DNA of 6,588 nt, from positions 1 to 6,588 of the forward strand of contig SXKQ01000182.1 in NCBI GenBank assembly GCA_005778045.1, given 5' to 3'. Below, piece by piece: positions 1 to 6,457 of this stretch; position 1 is the first letter of the stretch, and each line of letters opens with the position of its first letter. This DNA comes from Planctomycetia bacterium (GTDB taxonomy: Bacteria > Planctomycetota > UBA1135 > GCA-002686595). Position numbers and translations under genes: made by a program. The notes below the pieces were generated by a model. The model was not told the origin of the DNA. It did no database searches and was given only the letters and a program-made list of their open reading frames with translations.

Positions 1-514
1 CCTTGTCCCACTGGCCGAGGCGCTCGAGCTGGTACTCGCGCTCGGAGAGGTCGTTGATCACGCAGAAGCCGACGACGTGCTCGAGCGCGCGCTCCGGCGT
101 GACGTACTTCGCACGCGAGCCGATCACGAGCCCGAGCTCGACGTCCCAGTCGGTCTTCTTGGAGCCGCGCGGGATCACGACGTCGTCGTTGGGACCGACG
201 ATCGCGCTGGTGGCCTTCATGAACACCACGGGCTCGGCCGGCACCTGCGCGCCGGTCTCGGCGGCGTGGTCGGCGTAGTTGAGGCCGATGCAGATGAACT
301 TGCCGGTGCCCGTGACGCAGGGACCGAAGCGCGCGCCCTCGGGGACGAGCGGGAGCTTCGAGAGGTCGAGGCGCGCGAGGCGCGCGAGGGACGCGGGCGA
401 GAGCGCGTCGCCGCGCAGGTCGTCGATCACGCCGACGAGCGAACGCCGGACGCCGGAGGCATCGAGGATGCCGGGCTGCTCGCGGCCCGGCTCGCCGAAA
501 CGAAAGAGCTTCAT
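1..514 (-). CDS. FAH-family hydrolase, probable 2,4-diketo-3-deoxy-L-fuconate hydrolase (3' end missing)
   Basis: This is the first 171 residues of a fumarylacetoacetate-hydrolase-fold enzyme, beginning MKLFRFGEPG; the gene runs off the left edge. Family members of this type are about 280 residues, so roughly 40% is missing. Visible landmarks are GKFICIGLNYADHAAE (71-86), with the lid His/Glu region, then VVFMKATSAI (96-105), the metal-binding stretch TDWDVELGLVIG (121-132), and VINDLSERE (152-160), whose Asp155 would be the third metal ligand. The metal motif, usually Glu-x-Glu, reads Asp124-Val-Glu126 here. Such enzymes hydrolyse the C-C bond of a beta-diketo acid in the cytoplasm. As the last visible gene of an L-fucose operon, the inferred reaction is cleavage of 2,4-diketo-3-deoxy-L-fuconate to pyruvate and L-lactate. 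It starts 14 nt after the SDR stop codon, with only a weak GGGAA ribosome site that overlaps that stop. Family is certain; substrate is inferred from context. Confidence 0.9.
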   Translation of the reverse strand, partial: MKLFRFGEPGREQPGILDASGVRRSLVGVIDDLRGDALSPASLARLARLDLSKLPLVPEGARFGPCVTGTGKFICIGLNYADHAAETGAQVPAEPVVFMKATSAIVGPNDDVVIPRGSKKTDWDVELGLVIGSRAKYVTPERALEHVVGFCVINDLSEREYQLERLGQWDK

Positions 515-528
515 GTGCGTGGGGTTCC

Positions 529-1269
<741 letters not shown>

Positions 1270-2607
1270 TCAGGCCTTGACCGTGGTCTTGCCGTGGGTC
1301 GCGAGGCGCGCGGACCACAGCGGGCCGGAGGGATGCTCGAAGTGCTCGAGCGACGCGCGCTTCATCGTGATGCCGTAGCCGGGCGCGGTCGGGACCGTGT
1401 AGTGGCCGTCGCGCACGACCGACGGGTTCTCGAAGTGCTCGTGCAGGTGGCTGACGAACTCCGCCACGCGGCCCTCGTACGAGCCTGCGATGCGGATGTA
1501 GTCGATCATGATGAGGTGGTTGATGTACTCGCACAGGCCGACGCCGCCGGCGTGCGGGCACACGACGACGTCGAAGCGCTTGGCGAGCAGCAGCACCGCG
1601 AGCACCTCGTTCACGCCGCCGAGCCGGCAGGAGTCGATCTGGCAGAAGCGGATCGCGTTCGCCTGCAAGAACTGCTTGAACATCACGCGATTCTGGCACT
1701 GCTCGCCGGTCGCGACGCCGATCGGGGCGATGGCGCGCGCAATCGCGGCGTGGCCGAGCACGTCGTCGGGCGAAGTCGGCTCCTCGATCCACCACGGGTC
1801 GAAGCGCGCGAGCGCGCGCATGTTGGCGATCGCGTCCGCGACGTCCCAGCGCTGGTTGGCGTCGAACATCAGCTTGCGCTGCGGCCCGATCTCCTCGCGC
1901 ACGATCGCGGCGCGGCGCAGGTCGTCGGCGAGATCCGCACCGACCTTGATCTTGAAGTGATTCCAGCCTTCCGCGATGCCCGCGCGGCACAGCGCACGGA
2001 TCTTCTCGTCGGAATAGCCCAGCCAGCCGGCGGAGGTCGTGTACGCAGGGTAGCCGCGCGCGCGCATCTGCGCCTCGCGCGCCGCCTTGTGCGGCTCGCT
2101 GGCACGCAGGATGTCGAGGGCCTGCTCGCGAGAGAGCGCCTCCGAGATGTAGCGGAAGTCGATCGCCGAGACGAGCTGCTCGGGACTCATGTCGACCACG
2201 AGCTTCCACAGGGGCTTCTTCTCGGACTTCGCGTACAGGTCCCAGGTCGCGTTGACGATCGCGGCCGTCGCGAGGTGGATCACGCCCTTCTCGGGTCCGA
2301 CCCAGCGCAGCTGCGACTCGCTCGTGATCGAGCGCCAGAACGCGGCGAAGTCGTTGACGATGCCGTCGAGCGTGCGCCCGACGACGAGCGGGGCGAGCGT
2401 GCGCGCGGCGGCGACGCACAGGTCATTGCCGCGGCCGATCGTGAACGTGAGCCCATGTCCCTCGAGTCCCTCCACGTTCGTGCGGAGGATCACGTAGGCG
2501 GCGGAGTAGTCCGGGTCGGGGTGCATCGCGTCCGAGCCGTCGCTGCGATCCGACGTCGGGAAGCGGATGTCGCGGGCCTCGAGGGCCGTGATTCGAATCT
2601 GCGTCAT
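1270..2607 (-). CDS. fucD: L-fuconate dehydratase (enolase superfamily, ENOSF1-like)
   Basis: A 445-residue mandelate-racemase/enolase-superfamily enzyme that dehydrates L-fuconate to 2-keto-3-deoxy-L-fuconate with Mg2+ in the cytoplasm. The N-terminal capping domain carries DAMHPDPDYSAAYV (26-39) and LRWVGPEKGVIHLATAA (100-116), hallmarks of the FucD/ENOSF1 group. In the barrel, the Lys-x-Lys motif is Lys219/Lys221 (FKIKVG), metal ligands are Asp249 (FDANQRWD), Glu275 (WIEEPTSPDD) and Glu302 (GEQCQNR), and Asp325/His352 (QIDSC, CPHAGGVGL) form the dyad. This numbering is one higher than what I recall for the Xanthomonas campestris enzyme. The start ATG (MTQIRITALEARDIRFP) forms a 4-nt ATGA overlap with the lactonase stop. 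No Shine-Dalgarno sequence is visible, so translation probably depends on coupling. An in-frame upstream Met would add 53 residues lying wholly inside the lactonase gene and is rejected. Length and motifs separate it from the shorter L-rhamnonate and other acid-sugar dehydratases. Confidence 0.96.
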   Translation of the reverse strand: MTQIRITALEARDIRFPTSDRSDGSDAMHPDPDYSAAYVILRTNVEGLEGHGLTFTIGRGNDLCVAAARTLAPLVVGRTLDGIVNDFAAFWRSITSESQLRWVGPEKGVIHLATAAIVNATWDLYAKSEKKPLWKLVVDMSPEQLVSAIDFRYISEALSREQALDILRASEPHKAAREAQMRARGYPAYTTSAGWLGYSDEKIRALCRAGIAEGWNHFKIKVGADLADDLRRAAIVREEIGPQRKLMFDANQRWDVADAIANMRALARFDPWWIEEPTSPDDVLGHAAIARAIAPIGVATGEQCQNRVMFKQFLQANAIRFCQIDSCRLGGVNEVLAVLLLAKRFDVVVCPHAGGVGLCEYINHLIMIDYIRIAGSYEGRVAEFVSHLHEHFENPSVVRDGHYTVPTAPGYGITMKRASLEHFEHPSGPLWSARLATHGKTTVKA

Positions 2608-3464
2608 GAAGGGGGAGTCCACGAGAGCCCGTAGAAGTCCGCGGCGGTCGCGCCGAACAACGCGCGCCGCTCTCCTTCGTGCAAGCCGGAGAAGAGCGCG
2701 TGGGAGCCGTCGTGCCAACGAGAGTAACCTCCCGCCAGCTCGACGACAGGCCAGTCGCTGCCCCACATCGTGCGCTGCGGCGTGAATATCTCGACAAGCT
2801 CGTGCGCGAACGGCGCGATTTCACGCTCGCTCCAGCCGGATGACGCCTCGGTCACGAGGCCGGAGAGCTTGCAGTGCAGGCGCGGGTGCGCGGCGAGCGC
2901 GCGGAGATCCTCCCGCCACGCCGCGCGCGCGGGCCAGCGCTCGCCGGCGGAGATCACGGGCTTCGCGCCATGGTCGACCACGACGCGCAGGTCGGGATGG
3001 CGATCGACGAGGCGCACGAGGTGCGGCAGGTGCGGAGGCTTGACGAGCGCGTCGAACGCGAGGTTGAGCTCGACCAGCGCGGCGAACGCCGGCGCCAGAG
3101 TGTCGCGCAACATCCAGCGCGCGTCGGGAATGTCTTGGATCATCGGCCGCACGCCGACGAGCTTGGTATGGCGCGCGAGCCGCGCGAGCGTGTCTGGCGC
3201 ATCCGGCGACTCGAAGTCCACCCAGCCTACGACGCCGAGGATCGTCGCATCCTGTGCGGCGAGCGAGAGCAGGTACTCGGTCTCCGCGATGCTGTCGGCG
3301 GCCTGCACGAGCACGCTTCCATCGATCCCGTGGCGCGTGCGCAGCGGCGCGAGATGCTCCGGGCCGAAGTCGCGATACAAAGGCGCGAGCTCGGGCCGGA
3401 GCCAGCGATAGTCGCCGCGCGCGAGCTTCCAGAAGTGCTGGTGAGCGTCGATGCGCGGACTCAT
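2604..3464 (-). CDS. L-fuconolactonase-type amidohydrolase (COG3618)
   Basis: A 286-residue amidohydrolase-2 TIM-barrel protein, normal length for COG3618 lactonases. It opens with RIDAHQHFW (4-12), the His8-x-His10 metal motif of the family. Further marks are VLVQAADSIAETEYLL (51-66), GVVGWVDF (77-84), VGVRPMIQDIPDARWML (103-119), VVVDHGAKP (161-169, His165), LHCKLSGLVTEA (196-207) and MWGSDWPV (233-240), where Asp237 is the conserved catalytic acid. Members of this group hydrolyse sugar lactones such as L-fucono-1,5-lactone and L-rhamnono-lactone. Placed directly before fuconate dehydratase, it is inferred to open L-fuconolactone to L-fuconate in the cytoplasm. Both ends overlap neighbours by ATGA, and a good AGGGAG ribosome site lies 7 nt upstream of the ATG. 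A much longer reading frame extends upstream, but only through the neighbouring oxidoreductase in the wrong frame. Fine substrate choice cannot be read from the sequence. Confidence 0.93.
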   Translation of the reverse strand: MSPRIDAHQHFWKLARGDYRWLRPELAPLYRDFGPEHLAPLRTRHGIDGSVLVQAADSIAETEYLLSLAAQDATILGVVGWVDFESPDAPDTLARLARHTKLVGVRPMIQDIPDARWMLRDTLAPAFAALVELNLAFDALVKPPHLPHLVRLVDRHPDLRVVVDHGAKPVISAGERWPARAAWREDLRALAAHPRLHCKLSGLVTEASSGWSEREIAPFAHELVEIFTPQRTMWGSDWPVVELAGGYSRWHDGSHALFSGLHEGERRALFGATAADFYGLSWTPPS

Positions 3465-4549
3465 GAGACGTCTCCCTGCGGCACCGGCACGCCACGCGCT
3501 GCATCGGCTGCGTAGAGCGCTTCGATCACCGCCATCGTGCGCCACGCGCTGTCGATCGAGCCCTCGAGCTCGCTCGCCTCGCCGCTGACGAAGCGCTGCA
3601 GGCTGCACATCGGGCCGCGGAACGCGTCGGGGAACCAGTTGCCCGCGAGCGGGATCTCGGTCCACTCCTCGCCCTCGAGCGCGAGCTCCAGGGAGTCGGG
3701 TCGGCCGCGCGGATAGTCGAGGTTGACGCCCATCACGAGGCGCGCGGCGCCGTGCGTGCCCTCGAGGCGCAGCTCGGAGCGCTGGTGGCGCGGGCCGTGC
3801 ATGTGGTGGTGGTGGATCGAGAGCGCGCAGCGCACGTCGTCGCCGTAGTCGAGGATCGCGGTCGTGCGCGAGCTCGCGATGCGCGGCGTGGACGGGTGCT
3901 TCACCGTGCGTCCCTGCACGAAGTGAGGCTCGCCGAGCAGCGCGCGGATCGCGTCGATGTAGTGGATCGAGTGCAGCGGCAGTTCCATGCGCGGCAGGCC
4001 CTCGAGGAATGGCCACAGCTCCCATGGCATGCGGCAATTGACGAGCACCTCGAGCTCGATCGGGCGCCCGAGCAGCCCGCGAACGAGCGCGTCGCGCAGG
4101 GCGAGGAACGCGGGGCTGAAGCGCAGCTGCAGGTTCACCGCCGCGGTGATGCGTCGGTTGCGGCAAGTGGCGCGGATGCGCGTCGCCTCGGCGAGGTCCA
4201 TGCCGAGCGGCTTCTGCAGCAGCGCGGCCGAGCCCTCGGGCAGGCGCTCGACGACGCGCGCAAGCTCGGAGGGCGGCACCGCGACATCGAAGATCGCGTC
4301 GGGCACCGCGACGGCTTCCTCGAAGGTCGCGAACACGCGCGGCAGCTCGAAGCGCTCGGCAGCCGAGCGCGCGCGCTCGGGCTGCGGGTCGTAGATGCCG
4401 ATCAAGGGCAGCCCCGCGGCGCGGTAGGCCGGCAAGTGAGCATCGTGGACGATGCCCCCGGCTCCGATGCAGACGATTCCGCGCGGGGCAGCGGGAGCGA
4501 GCGGTCGTTGCCGCAGCTCGCTCCCCCATCGTTGCGCTCCCCCCACCAT
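3461..4549 (-). CDS. Gfo/Idh/MocA-family NAD(P)-dependent oxidoreductase, candidate L-fucose dehydrogenase
   Basis: A 362-residue protein with an N-terminal Rossmann domain, GIVCIGAGGIVHDAHLPAYR (24-43), an adjacent strand ending GIYDPQPERA (51-60), and the family Lys motif as Gln112-Lys113-Pro114 instead of the usual Glu-Lys-Pro. The C-terminal half-barrel has HSIHYIDAIRALLGEP (193-208) with His193, His196 and Asp199, and a His-rich strand around SIHHHHMHGP (244-253). Family members oxidise or reduce sugars or sugar derivatives with NAD(P). No signal peptide is visible, so it should be cytoplasmic. In this operon it occupies the first-step position, so oxidation of L-fucose to its lactone is a reasonable but unproven role. 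The start is uncertain: the chosen ATG lies 4 nt after the IclR stop without a Shine-Dalgarno sequence, another in-frame ATG at 4567 lies inside IclR, and the best ribosome site serves an out-of-frame ATG at 4529. The gene ends in an ATGA overlap with the lactonase. Confidence 0.88.
   Translation of the reverse strand: MVGGAQRWGSELRQRPLAPAAPRGIVCIGAGGIVHDAHLPAYRAAGLPLIGIYDPQPERARSAAERFELPRVFATFEEAVAVPDAIFDVAVPPSELARVVERLPEGSAALLQKPLGMDLAEATRIRATCRNRRITAAVNLQLRFSPAFLALRDALVRGLLGRPIELEVLVNCRMPWELWPFLEGLPRMELPLHSIHYIDAIRALLGEPHFVQGRTVKHPSTPRIASSRTTAILDYGDDVRCALSIHHHHMHGPRHQRSELRLEGTHGAARLVMGVNLDYPRGRPDSLELALEGEEWTEIPLAGNWFPDAFRGPMCSLQRFVSGEASELEGSIDSAWRTMAVIEALYAADAARGVPVPQGDVS
3472..3477 (-). 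promoter_or_regulatory. Ribosome binding site of the lactonase
   Basis: AGGGAG on the minus strand, 7 nt before the ATG at 3464. It lies inside the 3' end of the oxidoreductase gene and fixes the lactonase start at MSPRIDAHQH, despite a longer open frame upstream. Confidence 0.6.
4537..4544 (-). promoter_or_regulatory. Strong Shine-Dalgarno sequence facing an out-of-frame ATG
   Basis: GGGGGGAG on the minus strand lies 7 nt before an ATG at 4529-4527. This is the best ribosome site near the start of the Gfo/Idh gene, yet that ATG is not in the oxidoreductase frame. The ATG is followed by more Gs, giving a run of five (4523-4527). With one G fewer, the ATG would enter the correct frame and give MGSELRQRPL. 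It may therefore mark the true start of the oxidoreductase. Confidence 0.45.
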
Positions 4550-4553
4550 GGCT

Positions 4554-5372
4554 CTAGCGCGCCGCAACCCCGCTCCGGCCGCCGAGCGCCGCCGTCAGCG
4601 CGAAAGCTGCGCGACCGAGCAGCTCGCGCGTGCGGGCGGGCGCCTCGCGATCGGGTGCATCGAGACGCTCGATAAACGGGATCGTGAGCGCCGCGACAGC
4701 CGAGCTGCGATGATCGAGCACGGGGAAGGACACGTCGCGGATGCCGCGGATGCGCGTGCTGTCCATTTCCTCGAAGCCGCGGGCGCGGATCGCGTCGAGG
4801 TCGCGCTGCAGGGCGGCGAGGTCGAGGCGCTCCCCGTCGGCCTCGGCGCGCGCGAGTAGGCGCTGGCGGTCCTCCGGGGTCTGGAACGCGAGCAGGACCC
4901 GACCCGAGGCGGTCGAGAGCAGGTTGATCACGGAGCCGACCCGGACCGCGAAGCCGATGTGGCCGGGGTTGTCGGCCTGCGCCACGACGACGCCGTGGCC
5001 GCCTTCGATGAGGGCGAGGTGGCAGGACTGCTCGGCGGAGCCCGCCAGCTCGCGCATGGCCGGGAGAGCGTTTCCGAGCATGCGCTCGAGCGGCGAGTTG
5101 CGGTTCGCGAGCTCGAACAGCTTGAGCGTCAGGATGTAGCGGTCGCTCGGGCGCTGGATCGAGAGGTAGCCATGCTCGACCAGGCAGTTGAGCATGCGGA
5201 AGATCTCCCCCACCGTGCGGTTGAGGGCGCGGGCGATCTCGGACTGGGGCAGGCCCTCCGGGCGACCGGCGAGCAGCTCGAGGATCTCGAGCCCCTTCTC
5301 CAGCGCCGGGGCGCGGTAGCGGCCGCCGTCCTTGTTCTTGTCCTGGACGTTTGACGTGATGAAGTTGCTCAT
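4554..5372 (-). CDS. IclR-family transcriptional regulator
   Basis: A 272-residue regulator of normal IclR length. The winged helix-turn-helix covers about residues 20-78: ALEKGLEILELLAG (24-37), then LPQSEIARALNRTVGEIF (41-58) with the recognition helix, then the wing EHGYLSIQRPSDRYILT (66-82). A linker helix follows, and the effector-binding domain spans about 95-265, with HLALIEGGHGVVVAQAD (118-134), LLSTASGRVLLAF (151-163) and IRGIRDVSFPVLD (208-220), all typical. IclR proteins bind palindromic operators and respond to small carboxylates or sugars. The likely ligand here is L-fucose or a pathway intermediate. It is the first gene of the minus-strand operon, 4 nt upstream of the oxidoreductase, and divergent from the transporter genes, so autoregulation plus control of import is likely. 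No Shine-Dalgarno sequence precedes the ATG, and no other Met exists before residue 60. Whether it represses or activates cannot be told. Confidence 0.94.
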   Translation of the reverse strand: MSNFITSNVQDKNKDGGRYRAPALEKGLEILELLAGRPEGLPQSEIARALNRTVGEIFRMLNCLVEHGYLSIQRPSDRYILTLKLFELANRNSPLERMLGNALPAMRELAGSAEQSCHLALIEGGHGVVVAQADNPGHIGFAVRVGSVINLLSTASGRVLLAFQTPEDRQRLLARAEADGERLDLAALQRDLDAIRARGFEEMDSTRIRGIRDVSFPVLDHRSSAVAALTIPFIERLDAPDREAPARTRELLGRAAFALTAALGGRSGVAAR

Positions 5373-5393
5373 AGTGGGAGAGATCAGAGCCAG

Positions 5394-5422
5394 ATTTCAT
5401 CCGCCGTTCTCGATTTTCGCAA
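5394..5422 (-). promoter_or_regulatory. Possible promoter of the catabolic operon
   Basis: On the minus strand a TTGCGA -35-like hexamer (5422-5417) is followed after 17 nt by a TGAAAT -10-like hexamer (5399-5394). Each matches the sigma-70 consensus at four of six positions. Transcription would begin near 5387, giving a leader of roughly 15 nt before the IclR ATG. The -35 element lies inside the inverted repeat at 5410-5432. This is a weak match in a short AT-richer patch. Confidence 0.35.
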
Positions 5423-5432
5423 TTGAAATCGA
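5410..5432. promoter_or_regulatory. Inverted repeat, candidate IclR operator
   Basis: The arms TCGATTT (5410-5416) and AAATCGA (5426-5432) are perfectly complementary and flank a 9-nt spacer, TCGCAATTG. An overlapping shorter symmetry, TTTC-GCAATT-GAAA, spans 5415-5428 and resembles the TTTC/GAAA half-sites common in IclR-family operators. It is the most AT-rich patch of the divergent intergenic gap. It overlaps the -35-like elements on both strands: TTGCGA on minus, and TTGAAA at 5423-5428 on plus. Bound regulator could therefore control both units. The role is inferred from position and symmetry. Confidence 0.5.
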
Positions 5433-5458
5433 AGCAGCTCATGCGGAACATCACGCCC

Positions 5459-5462
5459 GAGG
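5459..5462 (+). promoter_or_regulatory. Ribosome binding site of the sugar-binding lipoprotein
   Basis: GAGG lies 8 nt before the ATG at 5471. It supports that start over an ATG at 5441 and a TTG at 5423 in the same frame. The 5471 start also puts the basic residues of the signal peptide right at the N terminus. Confidence 0.5.
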
Positions 5463-5470
5463 CCCTCACC

Positions 5471-6433
5471 ATGCGCACCCGACGTATCTGCCTGTCCCTG
5501 GTACTCGGTCTGACTCTCGCCGCCTGCGGGGGCGAGCCCGGGGCGCCCGCCGGCTCCGGCCAGCCCCGCTACGCCGTGATTCCCAAGGGCACAACCCACG
5601 TCTTCTGGAAGGCAGTCGAGGCCGGGGCCAAGGCCGGTGGCGAGGCGGTCGGGGCGCAGGTGCTGTGGAAGGGGCCGCTGCAGGAGAACGATCGCGCCCA
5701 GCAAATCGCGCTGGTGCAACAGCTCGTGTCCGAGGGCCTCGACGGGCTCGCGCTCGCCCCCCTCGATCACGCGGCGCTGGTGCCGGTCGTGGCGCAGGCG
5801 CGCGGTCGCGGCATTCCGGTCGTGATCTTCGACTCGGACCTCGACGGCACGCCGGGCGTGGACTTCGCGAGCTTCGTGGCGACCGACAACCGCGCGGGCG
5901 GGCGCATGGCGGGCGAGAAGCTCGCGGCGCTGCTCGGCGGCAAGGGCAAGGCGGTGCTGCTGCGCTACCAAGTCGGCTCTGCGAGCACCGAGGCACGCGA
6001 GCAGGGCTTCCTCGATGCCGCGCGCGCGGCCGGCGTCGAGGTCACGATCGACAACCGTTTCGCGGGCGCGACCGTCGGCGAGGCCAAGACCACGGCGCTC
6101 AACATGCTCGACGCGCTGCGCGACGCGCAGGGCGTGTTCTGCTCCAACGAGCCGACCACCGCGGGCATGCTGCTCGCGCTCGAGCAGGCGGGGCTCGCGG
6201 GCCAGCTGCGCTTCGTCGGCTTCGACGCCTCGCCGCCGCTCGTCGCCGCGCTCGGCGATGGACGTATCGATGCGCTCGTGGTGCAGGATCCGCGCCGCAT
6301 GGGCCGCATCGCGGTCGAGACGCTCGAGAAGGCGCGCCGCGGCGAGAGCGTACCGGCGTCGATCGACACCGGCGCCGTGCTCGCCACGCGCGAAAACATG
6401 GCCACTCCGGACGTCGCGCCGCTGCTCGAGTAG
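5471..6433 (+). CDS. Sugar ABC transporter substrate-binding lipoprotein (Peripla_BP_4 / RbsB-like)
   Basis: A 320-residue precursor. Residues 1-19 form a lipoprotein signal peptide: a basic start MRTRR, a hydrophobic core, and the lipobox Leu16-Ala-Ala-Cys19. Mature protein would begin at the lipidated Cys19 and be anchored on the outer face of a membrane. A Gly/Pro/Ala-rich linker leads to a type-I periplasmic-binding fold: YAVIPKGTTHVFWKAVEAG (34-52), LVQQLVSEGLDGLALAP (81-97), IPVVIFDSDLDG (115-126), FVATDNRAGGRMAGE (135-149), STEAREQGFLD (172-182), FVGFDAS (248-254) and ALVVQDPRRMGRIAVETL (268-285). The family binds monosaccharides and passes them to an RbsA/RbsC-type transporter. Divergent placement from an L-fucose degradation operon makes L-fucose the likely ligand, but binding residues cannot be assigned by eye. 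The ABC ATPase gene follows after 24 nt. Confidence 0.93.
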   Translation: MRTRRICLSLVLGLTLAACGGEPGAPAGSGQPRYAVIPKGTTHVFWKAVEAGAKAGGEAVGAQVLWKGPLQENDRAQQIALVQQLVSEGLDGLALAPLDHAALVPVVAQARGRGIPVVIFDSDLDGTPGVDFASFVATDNRAGGRMAGEKLAALLGGKGKAVLLRYQVGSASTEAREQGFLDAARAAGVEVTIDNRFAGATVGEAKTTALNMLDALRDAQGVFCSNEPTTAGMLLALEQAGLAGQLRFVGFDASPPLVAALGDGRIDALVVQDPRRMGRIAVETLEKARRGESVPASIDTGAVLATRENMATPDVAPLLE

Positions 6434-6444
6434 GGCGGGACCGC

Positions 6445-6450
6445 TATCCT
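6445..6450 (+). promoter_or_regulatory. Possible -10 element directly before the ABC ATPase
   Basis: TATCCT lies 7 nt before the GTG start at 6458, the spacing expected if transcription began at the start codon itself (a leaderless mRNA). The only purine-rich stretch before the GTG (AGGGCGGGA, 6432-6440) is too far away for a normal ribosome site. No clear -35 element is visible, and the gene could simply be read through from the upstream gene. Confidence 0.22.
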
Positions 6451-6457
6451 CGCGCGC

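Noticed and set aside
1270..2607. Alternative reading of the cluster as an L-rhamnose, D-arabinose or L-arabinose pathway.
   Set aside because: The dehydratase length and its motifs (DAMHPDPDYSAAYV, FDANQRWD, GEQCQNR, CPHAGGVGL) are those of the fuconate dehydratase/ENOSF1 group. The DHRS6-like SDR also fits L-fucose, although side activity on related sugars is possible.
1270..2766. Dehydratase extended by 53 N-terminal residues.
   Set aside because: The extension lies entirely within the lactonase gene and is Arg/Leu-rich. The MTQIRITALEARDIRFP start matches the family and forms an ATGA overlap.
2604..4529. Continuous minus-strand frame that would fuse 355 extra residues to the lactonase.
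   Set aside because: The extra part reads the oxidoreductase gene in the wrong frame and is Arg/Ala-rich without motifs. The lactonase has its own good ribosome site and a family-typical N terminus. The ATG at 4529 is kept only as a start-site anomaly.
5423..5470. Binding protein starting at TTG 5423 or ATG 5441.
   Set aside because: These starts would add residues ahead of the basic n-region of the lipoprotein signal peptide and would overlap the candidate operator. ATG 5471 has GAGG 8 nt upstream.
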